Shown here: in pieces, positions 15,586-25,233 of the stretch | Position numbering within the stretch: position 1 is the stretch's first letter | How the letters are laid out: every line of letters starts with the position of its first letter | DNA from: CAYLXX01 sp964484325 | GTDB taxonomy: Bacteria; Patescibacteriota; Microgenomatia; UBA1406; GWC2-37-13 | Direction: 5' to 3' | NCBI GenBank assembly: GCA_964484325.1 | Contig: CAZAEE010000005.1 | Location: 1 to 64,000 of the forward strand | DNA length: 64,000 nucleotides | The notes under the pieces: model-generated | What the model was told of the DNA's origin: nothing | Databases searched by the model: none | Seen by the model: the letters and a program-made list of their open reading frames with translations, nothing else | Program-made: the position numbers and the translations under genes

Positions 15586-17106
15586 TTATCTTCGTCGGAT
15601 TAATCGCCATGCTCCATAGATACCAAACAGTGCTGGGAGAAGTAACATATTTAAGTAACGGAAGATATCTTTTTGGCTGGCTGGTAAATCAGGGAGCGGA
15701 TATATATTCACTGTACGAGATTGTATTCCTGAAAGTGCTCCACCAGATACGTAATCGTTTAATACATTTACAATTAGCTCTAAATTATTCGAACTTCGTG
15801 AAAGATAACTATCCTGTGCAAAGCGTGAAGACGGTATTACCAACAATTTGCCTCCCTTTTTCAACCGCGACTCGGCCGTGACAGTAAACGTTTTTAAATC
15901 ACTTGGTTTTGGTGTCGTGATCGATTGCGGATTGATCGAGATATTTTTTTCTTCAGACCAAGACTGTTTTGATGAATACACGAGTGGAGTGACTTGAAGA
16001 CCTGAGATATTTTTCAGATCCAATGACGACACCCAAGGATAAGTCAATTGCGTTACATTCGTAAAGTACGAACTATTTTTATTAAAACTCTGCGAATGGA
16101 CCCAAAAGGGATATTGACTAATATAAGGACCACTACTAGAACCGAAGTTGACGATTTCACTTGATGCGGAAAGCGCAAGATCTTTATTGAGCGTAATACC
16201 AAATTGTTTGGTGAAGTTAAACAAGTTGTGTTTAGCTTCAGTCACCGCCTGATTAAAATCTACTTGCGTGTTGATCCAAACGCCATCAAGAAACAATATC
16301 ACGTTACCACCTGACTTAATATACTGTTTCAAAGCAGTTATTTCCTCATCGGTATAATTTTTGCTATTATCATCGGCAATCAGTATTGTTTTATATGTCT
16401 TACTCAGCTGGGCTGAATCAGTGGCGCTCATAACTGAAGTCACTTCATACTGTCTACCAAGAGCCTGTTTCAGCGTTTGAAACTGATCTTGACCGATAAG
16501 CTCACCTTGATCAATAAAACCAATCACTGGTACATCTTTACGAGTCAACTTATAAATAGAAGACGTCATGTTGTATTCAAGACTGCCGATATCAGTCACT
16601 TGCGGAATACTTTCTCTTTTATCTCCCTGTGATAACCCTATACCAAAATACGCAGTAGACAAGGCATACTTATCTTGATCAAGTTGTGAAAGTTGTAACT
16701 CAGGTATGCTGAAGTCCTTTGCAGAGGTAGCAGATTTTTCATCCTTTTTCGGATCGACGATAGTCAGATTTATTTTATTGCTCTGCCTTTTATACTCATC
16801 AAGCAACGCTAAAACATCAGATTTTAGAGGAATAAACTTGGTCGGAATGTCAGAAGACAAAAAGAAGGTGATTTTTACAGGATTTTTAAGAGATTGAATA
16901 ATTTTTTTGGAAGCTAGAGAAAGTGTATACGCTTTTCCATATGAAGCATCGAGCCGAAGAGGAATAGTAGATAATAAATTATTTACCAGAATAACAAGTA
17001 CCACTGCTAAAATGACAATCAATGATTTCTGGAGTCCACCCAATCTCAGTGATCGGATTAAACTGACTTTTCTGACATCGGTATTTTTTTTAGTTGGTTG
17101 TTTCAT
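15586..17106 (-). CDS. GldG-like ABC system protein
   Basis: A 506-residue protein with an N-terminal membrane helix (about 29-47), a large outside domain and a C-terminal helix (about 482-500) before RLIRRR. The outside domain begins LDASYGKAYTLSLASKKIIQSLKNPVKITFFLS, the hallmark of GldG/ABC-2-associated 'auxiliary' proteins, and includes GNVILFLDGVWI. It overlaps the permease gene by four bases and is third in an ATPase-permease-GldG operon. In Bacteroidetes GldAFG supports gliding; in other phyla the transported substrate is unknown. Confidence 0.85.
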   Translation of the reverse strand: MKQPTKKNTDVRKVSLIRSLRLGGLQKSLIVILAVVLVILVNNLLSTIPLRLDASYGKAYTLSLASKKIIQSLKNPVKITFFLSSDIPTKFIPLKSDVLALLDEYKRQSNKINLTIVDPKKDEKSATSAKDFSIPELQLSQLDQDKYALSTAYFGIGLSQGDKRESIPQVTDIGSLEYNMTSSIYKLTRKDVPVIGFIDQGELIGQDQFQTLKQALGRQYEVTSVMSATDSAQLSKTYKTILIADDNSKNYTDEEITALKQYIKSGGNVILFLDGVWINTQVDFNQAVTEAKHNLFNFTKQFGITLNKDLALSASSEIVNFGSSSGPYISQYPFWVHSQSFNKNSSYFTNVTQLTYPWVSSLDLKNISGLQVTPLVYSSKQSWSEEKNISINPQSITTPKPSDLKTFTVTAESRLKKGGKLLVIPSSRFAQDSYLSRSSNNLELIVNVLNDYVSGGALSGIQSRTVNIYPLPDLPASQKDIFRYLNMLLLPALFGIYGAWRLIRRR

Positions 17107-17804
17107 GAGCGTTTTTCAAGTTGAATAATGGTCAAAAACAAAAACAGGATTGTAAAACTGATGAAATACACAAGCGATCGCATATCCACTACTCCTTTTG
17201 TAAAGTTCTGCAGGTGATAAACTGGACTAAAATAACTTAAGAGGTCTTGCAAAAACTTTGGCAATACCGCTCCGATAAAGTCAGTCCCAATCACATTCAG
17301 AAAAAAAATAACGATAACACTAACCAAAAAAGCCACCACCTGATTTTTGGTAATCGATGAAAAAAACATCGCAATCGCTACAAAAAGACTCCCAAGAAGC
17401 AGTGCTCCAAGATACGAAACGACAATTTCTGGCAGATATAGCTTCGTCAGAAATGATAGTGAAATAGGTAGAGATATCGTCAAGCCAAGTCCAACAGCAA
17501 CTAGAGTCATGAGCGCCAGAAACTTGGCACCAACTATTTCAGTCTCCGAAATAGGCAGGGTTAGTAATGTTTCAATTGTATTAATGCGTTTTTCTTCAGC
17601 TAAAATCCGCATCGATAAAGCAGAAATAAATATCAGAAATAACCAGGGTAAAAACTGGAAAAACGGCTGCATTGACGCTGATCCAACGACAAAAATATCT
17701 TTAATATAAAAAAAGTTGGCAAATGCTCCGAACAAAACAAGAATGATATAGCCAATCGGATTATTAAGATAGTAACTGAGCTCTTTTTTATATAACGTTA
17801 TCAT
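17103..17804 (-). CDS. ABC-2 type permease, GldF-like
   Basis: A 233-residue permease with six hydrophobic spans (about 15-35, 50-68, 95-120, 130-155, 160-180, 205-228). The N terminus MITLYKKELSYYLNNPIGYI is typical of the GldF/NosY-like ABC-2 family, as is EEKRINTIETLLTLPISETEIV. It starts two bases after the ATPase stop and overlaps the next gene by four bases. Confidence 0.88.
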   Translation of the reverse strand: MITLYKKELSYYLNNPIGYIILVLFGAFANFFYIKDIFVVGSASMQPFFQFLPWLFLIFISALSMRILAEEKRINTIETLLTLPISETEIVGAKFLALMTLVAVGLGLTISLPISLSFLTKLYLPEIVVSYLGALLLGSLFVAIAMFFSSITKNQVVAFLVSVIVIFFLNVIGTDFIGAVLPKFLQDLLSYFSPVYHLQNFTKGVVDMRSLVYFISFTILFLFLTIIQLEKRS

Positions 17805-17806
17805 AC

Positions 17807-18484
17807 TTATTTGACTAGCTTTTTAAATAACTTTTCAACCGCACCTTTTCCCTTTGGTTTACTGCCATCGTAAACAAGTTGTCCTTTATTGATGATGATT
17901 AGACGATTGGCAATGTTTTCGGCCTCAGACAGAATATGAGTGGAAAAAATGATCGTTTTTTTGGCTGCAATTTTCTTGATAAATTGGCGAATTTTTTCCT
18001 GTTCGATCGGATCCAATCCCGAAGTTGGTTCGTCAAGAATCAATATCGATGGATCACCGATAATGGCGGCTGCTAAGCCGACTCGCTGTTTGTATCCGCG
18101 AGACAACTCTTCAATTTTTGTATTGTATACATCTGTGATCCCAACAGCTTCAGCCACTTTTTCATATACTTTCCTTCCCTTCAGGTCGCTAATAAACTGG
18201 AGATATTCCCTCACTCTCATCTCTTGATACAACGGGTTGTTTTCTGCAAGATAGCCAACTGTCTCCAGTATCGATATTCTATCTGTTGCTGGTGAAAGAT
18301 TATTGATAGAAATTGATCCGGCGGTAGGAGTTAAGTATCCCAGAAGAAGTCGCATCGTTGTCGTCTTACCAGCTCCGTTTGGACCTAGGAATCCTATAAT
18401 TTCTCCTTCTTTCGCACGAAAGTTCACTTGAGATACCGCTCTTTTCTGTCCAAAGAACTTACTTACTGAAGAAAAAGAAATCAT
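17807..18484 (-). CDS. ABC transporter ATPase, GldA-like
   Basis: A 225-residue ATPase with Walker A GPNGAGKTT (about 34-42), Q loop, signature LSRGYKQRVGL, Walker B ILILDEPTSGLD and the H-switch STHILSEAE. It ends soon after the nucleotide-binding core, shorter than GldA/CcmA proteins near 300 residues that carry a C-terminal extension. It should power the permease/GldG pair downstream. Confidence 0.9.
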   Translation of the reverse strand: MISFSSVSKFFGQKRAVSQVNFRAKEGEIIGFLGPNGAGKTTTMRLLLGYLTPTAGSISINNLSPATDRISILETVGYLAENNPLYQEMRVREYLQFISDLKGRKVYEKVAEAVGITDVYNTKIEELSRGYKQRVGLAAAIIGDPSILILDEPTSGLDPIEQEKIRQFIKKIAAKKTIIFSTHILSEAENIANRLIIINKGQLVYDGSKPKGKGAVEKLFKKLVK

Positions 18485-18549
18485 AGCCTATATATATACC
18501 ACAGCATTCGAAGTTACGCAATATACATTACTATATCTTTTCAGTCCAA

Positions 18550-19149
18550 TTACATGAGTTTCGCGTAGTTTGCTTCTACTACTTTCCAGTCGAGATTTTC
18601 AAAGAAAGCCTCGATATAACTTGCCCGTAATGTCCCGTAATCTATAAAGTATGCGTGCTCATAGGTATCAAGTGCCATAATCGGCTGCGCACCCCACACC
18701 GGATAGGTATTTTGAGCATCACCAAGGTAATTGAAGAGTCTTTTTTCGGTAACGTTCCAGGCAGTCCAAACCCAACCACGAGCAGCTACTCCGGTAGCTT
18801 TCACATCCTTTTTGTAATTATCAAATGATCTAAAATCTTTCTCAATCTGCCTCATTAACGTTCCTGCTGGTTGACCACCCTTGCCGCCGAGATGACTAAA
18901 ATAGATCTCGTGATTCACGATACCTCCCCAGGCAAATGTCAGCTCAACTTTCAGCTCTCGGATCTTAGAATAGGTCTGATTAGCTTTCGTGTAATCATCA
19001 TCTGTTAATTGACCAAGCTGATCCATAATCTCGTTATACTTGGTCACGTAGCCTTGGTAAAGTTTCAAGTGCTCTTCAACTGTTTTTTTGGAAATACCCG
19101 TCATCGCATAAATACTCTGTGCAAACGTCATTGGTTCGTATTTATTCAT
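18550..19149 (-). CDS. sodA: Iron/manganese superoxide dismutase, divergent N-terminal ligand motif
   Basis: A 199-residue superoxide dismutase. The second His ligand is in NHEIYF (H80), and DTYEHAYF supplies D161 and H165. The first ligand is probably H27 in EEHLKLYQGYV, where classic enzymes have HHxKHHxxYV, so the second His pair is replaced and one residue seems deleted. Metal choice cannot be called. TATAAT lies about 14 bases before the start, giving a short leader. The symbol is a family label; sodB would be as fair. Confidence 0.88.
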   Translation of the reverse strand: MNKYEPMTFAQSIYAMTGISKKTVEEHLKLYQGYVTKYNEIMDQLGQLTDDDYTKANQTYSKIRELKVELTFAWGGIVNHEIYFSHLGGKGGQPAGTLMRQIEKDFRSFDNYKKDVKATGVAARGWVWTAWNVTEKRLFNYLGDAQNTYPVWGAQPIMALDTYEHAYFIDYGTLRASYIEAFFENLDWKVVEANYAKLM

Positions 19150-19181
19150 AAAAAATTTTAAAAATTATAATAATAAAAAAA

Positions 19182-19424
19182 TCACTTAAACAAAGGGTTA
19201 CCAAATAATAAAAATCCTGTTATCGTATGAACAAAAACAGACGTCACGAAACCTCGCCAGTACCAACAATGACCCTGATAATATCTTTTAAACCAGGGTT
19301 TTGTAAGTAATGTGATATACAACTTCGTCCCGACGAAACAGCGACAAGAAAATAGAACAAGAAATAGAAAGAAGAGATTGGACAATCCCAAAAGAAACAT
19401 TGTTTTGACTGAGATGATACCCAT
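19182..19424 (-). CDS. Small membrane protein, CPR type
   Basis: An 80-residue protein with two hydrophobic segments (about 9-30 and 58-75) joined by a basic, Trp/His/Cys-containing loop (TKPWFKRYYQGHCWYWRGF). The loop and the ending FLLFGNP resemble short conserved CPR membrane proteins. Two other frames are open here but give poor sequences. It may be upstream of and co-transcribed with sodA, 32 bases away. Confidence 0.55.
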   Translation of the reverse strand: MGIISVKTMFLLGLSNLFFLFLVLFSCRCFVGTKLYITLLTKPWFKRYYQGHCWYWRGFVTSVFVHTITGFLLFGNPLFK

Positions 19425-19519
19425 AGAATATTAGTTTTCTTATTTTTATTATAAAAGAGACAACCAGATGAGTCAATGAGAAGTTGCATTTGTTGAGTAC
19501 TTATGCAATAGTTATTTAT

Positions 19520-21754
19520 ATGGACACCGTGGAAAAAATACCTGATAAAAAAATATTCTTTATCATTGGTGCTTTTTTCGGAATCCTGATACTTCTGGCA
19601 GTTGCTTTCATGATGTTGGCAAATGCCCGAAAAAATGCCGGCGGTCCTGGCGGGTTTTTTACAGGAAATAATTCGGATAATACCAGAAACTCCAACACGC
19701 CATCTGGTACCCCAGCGCCAACATATCCTCCACCGCCTAGACTACAAACTGATGAGTGGATTGTTTCTCCCCAGATACAACCAACGAGTATTTTGGCCTC
19801 ACAAGAATATACATTAAAACAAAACTATTCGAATCAGGAAGTGCGAACATTTGTCGAAAAACTTTTTTTTCCTCAAACTTTCAAAGTTTCACAAAACGAA
19901 GTTCTTGCTTATTCACTGGATCCATCTACAAAAGACACCGAATCACTGCGTTTTGATTCTCAATCAGGAACTTTCTCATTTTTGACGACAAAAGGCATAT
20001 CGTTAGCGAGTGATTCAGCCAGCACATTATCCAATGAACAGGTGTATAACTTTTTAAAAACGATCGATATGTATGACCCATCTATTCAAGTGACCGCCCA
20101 GTATCAGAAATCAACTACCCCAAATCTCGTGTATGTAGAATTACACCGCGATTGGCGACGATTAGGCTTACCAGATCTGAATATGGTTGGTCTCATGAAT
20201 ATACCTGAAAACCAAAACTTGACCAGCTTATACTTAAACTCTTCTTCAGGATTAAATCCTGACAATACAATTATCAACGCGACCGATGGTAAGAATGGGC
20301 TGCAGCGACCGGATGATTTTAACTCAATGACTCTGATAATCGATAAACAAAGCGGCAAACTTCTTGCGATCAAGTCAAATTTGCGAAAGATAATCACTGC
20401 TCAGACTGCCACAAAAAGTCTTATCAGCGTGGCCGATGCACAAGCGAAACTGCAAAGCAACTCTGCGGATATGACGCTCGTTTATCCATCAGGTCAAGGC
20501 ATTGCTGACTGGGATAAAATCTATCCTGATAACCAGGCAGTCGCCTCTCAAGCGACGGTCACTGATGAGTTGTATACCTATCTTGAACAACCTGGCTTAA
20601 CTGCTCAATCAGTACTGAAACCATATGTCCTTTTCCGAGGATATGCCGTCTTAAAAAACGGTTACCGGACCAACTTTTTAGCGGCGATACCGGCTGAACA
20701 GACATCGGTTTTAGGAGCCTCGACTGAAGTTGATGGTGGCCGTTTACTTGCACAACAGCAAAATCGAGGTTTAGGTGGCGGGTCAACTGCTCCAAGTTCA
20801 AACACTAACTCTGTTCCTATACCAACTGCTTCTGCTTCCTGTATTGATGTACATTTTCGGCCGGCAGCATTTGATAGAGCCGTGAGTTTTATGGGAATTA
20901 CTCTAGCACACTCGCCTTCGTTTGACTATGATAAAGAAGTTAATGGTACGTGGCAAAGTTATCATGAGGATAATGGCGGACACGGTGATTGGTATTATAT
21001 ACCTGCGCCGAACTTTAACAATGCAGTCCTTACGGCTGATCTCCAAAAAATTAACACCAATCTCATAGAGTTTATGCAGGTAATCGGCAATCCCAACGGT
21101 GAAGGTGAAGGGTTCCGTAATCAAGGAACTGATTGGACGGCTGTATTAAATGATGTTAATCATACCTGGGGAGATGACCGCGTGAATTATACAGCTGGCT
21201 GTCCCATACGCTTAACGGGACACTCGCCAACCATCTTGCTATATGGAAATAAAGACCAAACAGTTCAAGTTAAGCCTTCAAATACTTTATATGTTGATCC
21301 ATCGCTCACTAATCAAGTCTGGAATGTAACTATTAATAACCTTTACGATCTTTCAGTAAATAACATTGATCGACCGTATCTGTATTATGAATATTCATCG
21401 GTAAAGTTTGATAAACCGAAAGCTGGCTGGAATATTGATAAGAGTCAACTGAGTACATTTATTACAAAAATCTCTCAGCAACTCGGTTTGAATACTACGG
21501 AAAAAGATCGGCTTACGGAAGAGATACAACAAGGAGCGATTTTGGTAAGTGATAATAAAATCTTTGTCGGACTAATAGATCAAAATGAAGTAAATAAAAA
21601 ACTACCGGTGAAGTTTTCTCCTCAGCCAGAAAAAGTCTATCGATATCACTTCTACATTTCAGCAGTTAATGGTAAAGTCACTGCTCCAAAAATTACACCT
21701 CTACAAAGAGCAGCATTTATGAGTATAGAACTTGGGGTTTTTACTGCTCAATAA
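19520..21754 (+). CDS. Large membrane-anchored extracellular protein, unknown family
   Basis: A 744-residue protein: a short polar N terminus, one membrane helix at about 12-34 (FFIIGAFFGILILLAVAFMML), a Gly/Asn and Pro/Thr linker (about 40-75), a large outside part, a second low-complexity linker with Gly/Ser/Asn (about 420-440), and a C-terminal domain of about 300 residues starting CIDVHFRP. That domain has ENDGGHGDWYYIPAPNFNN and a GCPIRLTGHSPT motif. ATG at 19520 is chosen over a TTG at 19484. No family recognised; surface location is inferred from topology. Its last seven bases overlap the end of trmD. Confidence 0.75.
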   Translation: MDTVEKIPDKKIFFIIGAFFGILILLAVAFMMLANARKNAGGPGGFFTGNNSDNTRNSNTPSGTPAPTYPPPPRLQTDEWIVSPQIQPTSILASQEYTLKQNYSNQEVRTFVEKLFFPQTFKVSQNEVLAYSLDPSTKDTESLRFDSQSGTFSFLTTKGISLASDSASTLSNEQVYNFLKTIDMYDPSIQVTAQYQKSTTPNLVYVELHRDWRRLGLPDLNMVGLMNIPENQNLTSLYLNSSSGLNPDNTIINATDGKNGLQRPDDFNSMTLIIDKQSGKLLAIKSNLRKIITAQTATKSLISVADAQAKLQSNSADMTLVYPSGQGIADWDKIYPDNQAVASQATVTDELYTYLEQPGLTAQSVLKPYVLFRGYAVLKNGYRTNFLAAIPAEQTSVLGASTEVDGGRLLAQQQNRGLGGGSTAPSSNTNSVPIPTASASCIDVHFRPAAFDRAVSFMGITLAHSPSFDYDKEVNGTWQSYHEDNGGHGDWYYIPAPNFNNAVLTADLQKINTNLIEFMQVIGNPNGEGEGFRNQGTDWTAVLNDVNHTWGDDRVNYTAGCPIRLTGHSPTILLYGNKDQTVQVKPSNTLYVDPSLTNQVWNVTINNLYDLSVNNIDRPYLYYEYSSVKFDKPKAGWNIDKSQLSTFITKISQQLGLNTTEKDRLTEEIQQGAILVSDNKIFVGLIDQNEVNKKLPVKFSPQPEKVYRYHFYISAVNGKVTAPKITPLQRAAFMSIELGVFTAQ

Positions 21755-22497
21755 GATAGAAGATCTGGTCTTTTATTCAACGTTTCTTCAAAAGCTTTCT
21801 GGAGTCTCCAATTCTCAATATCTTTATGATTGCCTTTTAACAAAACTTCAGGAACTTTTTTTTCCATGAAAATTTCGGGTCTTGTGTAATGAGGATATTC
21901 AAGTAACTGGACATTCTCAATATTTTTTTCGCGTAATTTTTTTAAAACTTCATGCTCACCCACTATTTTAATGAGTTGTGAAATAGGAACTTCAAAAAAA
22001 CTTTCTTGCGCGGCCGCGTCTTCTTTCTTTAAGACTCCCGGCAACAGTCGGACTACCGCATCAACCACCGCGACCGCAGTAATTTCTCCTCCTGTCATTA
22101 CAAAATCTCCCAGTGAAACTTCCTCATCGACAAAGTTTCGCACTCGCTCGTCAACTTCTTCATAGTGTCCGGCAATGATCACCAAATTTTCAGCTTTTGC
22201 AAACTCTTGCGCTTTTTTCTGATTAAAATTTTTTCCCTTTGGCGAAGTTAAAGCAACTGTTTGTTTTTCACCTTTTATTTTTTGTAAGGCAGCGTAAATC
22301 GGCTCAACTCGGAGCACCATCCCTGCTCCTCCACCGTAAGGTCGATCATCAACACTTCCATAATCATCAAGTGCAAAGTCTCGTAAATTCACCAATTCAA
22401 TCTCAACTAACTCTTTTTCGATTGCACGTTTAACAATACTCTCCCCAAAAAAACCTGCAATCATCTTAGGAAAAAGCGTGATAATCGTTATTTTCAT
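21748..22497 (-). CDS. trmD: tRNA (guanine37-N1)-methyltransferase TrmD
   Basis: A 249-residue SAM-dependent knotted (SPOUT) enzyme that makes m1G37, preventing frameshifts. Typical parts are MKITIITLFPKMI, DDRPYGGGAGMVLRVEP, GHYEEVDERVR and GDFVMTGGE. The start at 22497 is 14 bases from the divergent yidD start, with TACAAT six bases upstream. Ribosomal neighbours often found with trmD are not here. Confidence 0.96.
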   Translation of the reverse strand: MKITIITLFPKMIAGFFGESIVKRAIEKELVEIELVNLRDFALDDYGSVDDRPYGGGAGMVLRVEPIYAALQKIKGEKQTVALTSPKGKNFNQKKAQEFAKAENLVIIAGHYEEVDERVRNFVDEEVSLGDFVMTGGEITAVAVVDAVVRLLPGVLKKEDAAAQESFFEVPISQLIKIVGEHEVLKKLREKNIENVQLLEYPHYTRPEIFMEKKVPEVLLKGNHKDIENWRLQKAFEETLNKRPDLLSY

Positions 22498-22499
22498 GA

Positions 22500-22509
22500 T
22501 ACTATTGTA
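22500..22509. promoter_or_regulatory. Overlapping divergent -10 boxes of trmD and yidD
   Basis: Only 14 bases separate the two start codons. Plus-strand TACTAT (22500-22505) ends six bases before the yidD ATG; minus-strand TACAAT (22504-22509) ends six bases before the trmD ATG. The two boxes overlap, so polymerase binding should be mutually exclusive. Confidence 0.55.
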
Positions 22510-22511
22510 CT

Positions 22512-22748
22512 ATGAAGAAGCTCGTTCTTGCGGCAATCAGGTTTTATCAAAAAAGCGGCTATTTTCATAAACCTATTTTAAAAATGCTTTTTATGACCGA
22601 CGCTGTGTGTAGATTTCAACCAACATGTTCTCAGTATACATATCAGGCAGTCGAAAAATATGGCAGCCTAAAAGGTTTATATCTTGGATTTCTTCGCATT
22701 GTTCGTTGTCATCCCTGGTCAAAAGGCGGCTATGATCCAGTGCCATAA
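22512..22748 (+). CDS. yidD: Membrane protein insertion efficiency factor YidD
   Basis: A 78-residue protein with the family core FYQKSGYF, CRFQPTCSQYTYQAVEKYGSLKGLYLG and RCHPWSKGGYDPVP. The three Cys and the amphipathic N-terminal helix are as in the family. It helps YidC insert membrane proteins; yidC, rnpA and rpmH are not adjacent, unlike the usual order. Confidence 0.95.
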   Translation: MKKLVLAAIRFYQKSGYFHKPILKMLFMTDAVCRFQPTCSQYTYQAVEKYGSLKGLYLGFLRIVRCHPWSKGGYDPVP

Positions 22749-22795
22749 CTTGACATTCAAAGGCAAAACATAATAAGATTAAGTAATCATTTACT

Positions 22796-24766
22796 ATGGA
22801 TTCAGAATCAAATTTTTCCTCAGGAAAATCAAATCTCATTAAACTGCTTCCTTTTTTGCTGATCGGTTTTTTTATTGTTGCTATTTTCGTAGGTAGCAAC
22901 AATATCAGCAATAAAACAACACTTAATTCCAGTGCTGCCCAAATAAATGCTCCTTGTAATGAAAATCCTGACCAAATATCTGGGTATCCCTGTCCAACAT
23001 TGATACCCACTACGAACCCGGACATACCAATTGTCTACATCGACTACAATAAATTAACCGACAGAACTCGAAACTGGATACATTTTGAGCCTACTACCCC
23101 AGATACTGGTGGTATTACTTCAGGAACAGATAAAAGCCTTGTGCCAGGACTATTAAATATTCACTTTAATGTACGATATTTAAACCAACCAACGAATAAT
23201 CATAGTCCATCGGTAAGAATCGACAGTTTCACGATGGATAGCCAATCGATTACCTTTAACCCTTCAGCCTTGACTCCACCTCAGGAAACAGATTATCATG
23301 ACCACGATTGTCCTGGATCAAATAGTACTACAACTGCCCAAGCTGAGGTAACGTGGGCAGACAATCAACCTGAAACAATAATCTGGGCCAACCTACCCTG
23401 CCGTGGCCCTGCAACTACTGGGCATTTAGATATTCAAGATGATAGAACGAATGATATTAAAATATTAAATAACAATCAGACTCAGGTCACTGAAACGTTA
23501 ATAAATTATGTAAATAACACTGACCCAACACTTAATTATCGCGACGATACCCAAAGGACAATTGATCCGGCACGTTTTTACGAACAATCAGTAGGATGCG
23601 TTAGAACTTTGATTGCCCCGACTCAACCTAGCAACTCAGTACAAGTAAGTATTGCTGGTTTTCAGAACCCTATAACAGAAAATAATTTCCCTTGCGGTGA
23701 AACAGAACATCTTATTGCTCCGGCAGTATCACCTGTTCCACAGCCGACAAGTGCCACTGATGTTGTAGTGCCTGTTCATTATACTCAAGCCAACTATCCA
23801 AATGTAAATACATGGGTGGGTATAGCACTTGTTGGTTCTCGACCTGGTGATGATGTACCATATGACTATCCTGGCAATCCAGTTATTCTTTTAAATGGTA
23901 CTCATGATGTACATATATCCTGTCCACATAGTGCAATGAGAGCTGTTTTTTATCTAAAATATCGTTTACCCAATAACCAAATATCTGCAGAAAAAGATTT
24001 AGTTGATGATCAGGGAAACACTGTATTGGATTGCGGCACTCATGCACAAACAATGAATGTTAATGACTCATTTTTTAATCCCACCATACCGACTCTAACT
24101 CCTATCCCTCCACCCTCTCCGACATTCACTCCAGCACCAGTCCCACAAGTAAAAGCACGAGCTTATCTATCAACCAATGCTAATCCAAATTATTATTCTT
24201 TTGTATTCCTTGACTCGATAACGCTCACTGATATCTCAGCAGCTACCATCATTTATCAACACACATTTAGTCCAGCGCAACTTCTACCATGGGGACAATA
24301 CGGTTATCAATCAGACGACTTTAACTGTGTACATGGACACCTATACTCTACAACTGCTACTGGCCACGGTCCGTATAATTACTCAGGTAATGCCACTTTA
24401 TTATCTAACATATTCTGTCCAACATCAGGCGCTGATATCGCAGCAGCCGGCTTTAATCCTCCATCACCGACTGACACACCGACTCCACGCCCAAGTACTG
24501 CACCTCAATGTCCTTCAGATCCTTCTCGGTGTTTTAACCCTGGCGCTACGTGTGATGGGTCAAGAAATGGAAATTGTGGCCGTTTAGGTGGTACTTGTGA
24601 GCCAAACAATGCCTGTACAGGAGGTTTTGAGTGTTGCGGCAACTTCAGTCCTCAGCAACCGGTATCTGGAGGAGACACATCAACAAATACTTCTGCAACT
24701 ACAGGCTCAACTCAATCCACTAGTCTTCTTGATACGATTATTAACTTCATAAAAAGTCTTTTTTAG
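22796..24766 (+). CDS. Large anchored secreted protein with Thr/Pro linkers and Cys-rich end
   Basis: A 656-residue protein with one membrane helix at about 18-38 (LLPFLLIGFFIVAIFVGS), then an Asn/Thr/Pro-rich outside part. Several beta-rich segments are split by Pro-rich linkers (for example PTLTPIPPPSPTFTPAPVP at about 437-455). A Cys-rich module (CPSDPSRCFNPGATCDGSRN and ACTGGFECC) sits near the end, followed by a Ser/Thr run and a final hydrophobic helix LLDTIINFIKSLF. Family unknown. The architecture is like the 744-residue protein upstream. Confidence 0.7.
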   Translation: MDSESNFSSGKSNLIKLLPFLLIGFFIVAIFVGSNNISNKTTLNSSAAQINAPCNENPDQISGYPCPTLIPTTNPDIPIVYIDYNKLTDRTRNWIHFEPTTPDTGGITSGTDKSLVPGLLNIHFNVRYLNQPTNNHSPSVRIDSFTMDSQSITFNPSALTPPQETDYHDHDCPGSNSTTTAQAEVTWADNQPETIIWANLPCRGPATTGHLDIQDDRTNDIKILNNNQTQVTETLINYVNNTDPTLNYRDDTQRTIDPARFYEQSVGCVRTLIAPTQPSNSVQVSIAGFQNPITENNFPCGETEHLIAPAVSPVPQPTSATDVVVPVHYTQANYPNVNTWVGIALVGSRPGDDVPYDYPGNPVILLNGTHDVHISCPHSAMRAVFYLKYRLPNNQISAEKDLVDDQGNTVLDCGTHAQTMNVNDSFFNPTIPTLTPIPPPSPTFTPAPVPQVKARAYLSTNANPNYYSFVFLDSITLTDISAATIIYQHTFSPAQLLPWGQYGYQSDDFNCVHGHLYSTTATGHGPYNYSGNATLLSNIFCPTSGADIAAAGFNPPSPTDTPTPRPSTAPQCPSDPSRCFNPGATCDGSRNGNCGRLGGTCEPNNACTGGFECCGNFSPQQPVSGGDTSTNTSATTGSTQSTSLLDTIINFIKSLF

Positions 24767-24775
24767 CCTCAAAAC

Positions 24776-24804
24776 TTGTAAAGTTAGGCAAAGTGTGCTA
24801 TACT
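24776..24804 (+). promoter_or_regulatory. Promoter of the 128-residue gene
   Basis: TTGTAA (24776-24781), 17-base spacer, TATACT (24799-24804); the ATG is at 24814, close to the predicted transcription start, so the mRNA should be leaderless or nearly so. Confidence 0.6.
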
Positions 24805-24813
24805 ATAGGTTAT

Positions 24814-25200
24814 ATGAAAGAACATTTTACCCCTCTTAGAGCGAGCCTTGCGGGAGCAATTTTAGCCGCATCCGGTCTTCTTGGAATTTTGGCTATTGAG
24901 AAACATAATTCTGAAGTTACCAGCTATAATTACAACCCTGCCTTAACGTATATTACTCAGGCACGTGAAGCTGTAGAAGATTTTTTTAATCCTTCAGTCA
25001 GTGTTGTGGGTGTTACAGTGAAAAGACCCTCAGTTGAAACTACCTTTTATGTCAACGGTGACTGTCCTGATGCCCCGGGTAATTGTGTAGAAACTACAAG
25101 TGAGACAAGTAAGGATCCAAATAGAACTTTTCAGTATGGATCTCAGATGCTTACACCATATCCTTTGAGGCCAGCTCCAACTTCAACTCCCATCAAATAA
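24814..25200 (+). CDS. Hypothetical anchored or secreted small protein
   Basis: A 128-residue protein with an N-terminal hydrophobic segment at about 9-29 (LRASLAGAILAASGLLGILAI) that may be a signal or anchor, then a polar outside part with two Cys spaced six apart (NGDCPDAPGNCVET) and a Pro-rich end. ATG at 24814 is chosen because the promoter lies right before it; GTG at 24793 is inside the promoter. No family recognised. Confidence 0.65.
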   Translation: MKEHFTPLRASLAGAILAASGLLGILAIEKHNSEVTSYNYNPALTYITQAREAVEDFFNPSVSVVGVTVKRPSVETTFYVNGDCPDAPGNCVETTSETSKDPNRTFQYGSQMLTPYPLRPAPTSTPIK

Positions 25201-25203
25201 TAC

Positions 25204-25233
25204 TTGACAAATTAGCAGTATTTGTGCTAGACT
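25204..25233 (+). promoter_or_regulatory. clpB promoter, leaderless
   Basis: TTGACA (25204-25209), 18-base spacer, TAGACT (25228-25233). The ATG is at 25240, six bases after the -10 box. The CIRCE-like inverted repeat covers the spacer, the -10 box and the start point. Confidence 0.75.

Noticed and set aside
19244..19489. Two other open frames over the 80-residue membrane protein
   Set aside because: They give Cys/Phe-rich, less membrane-like sequence and overlap the next gene's start.
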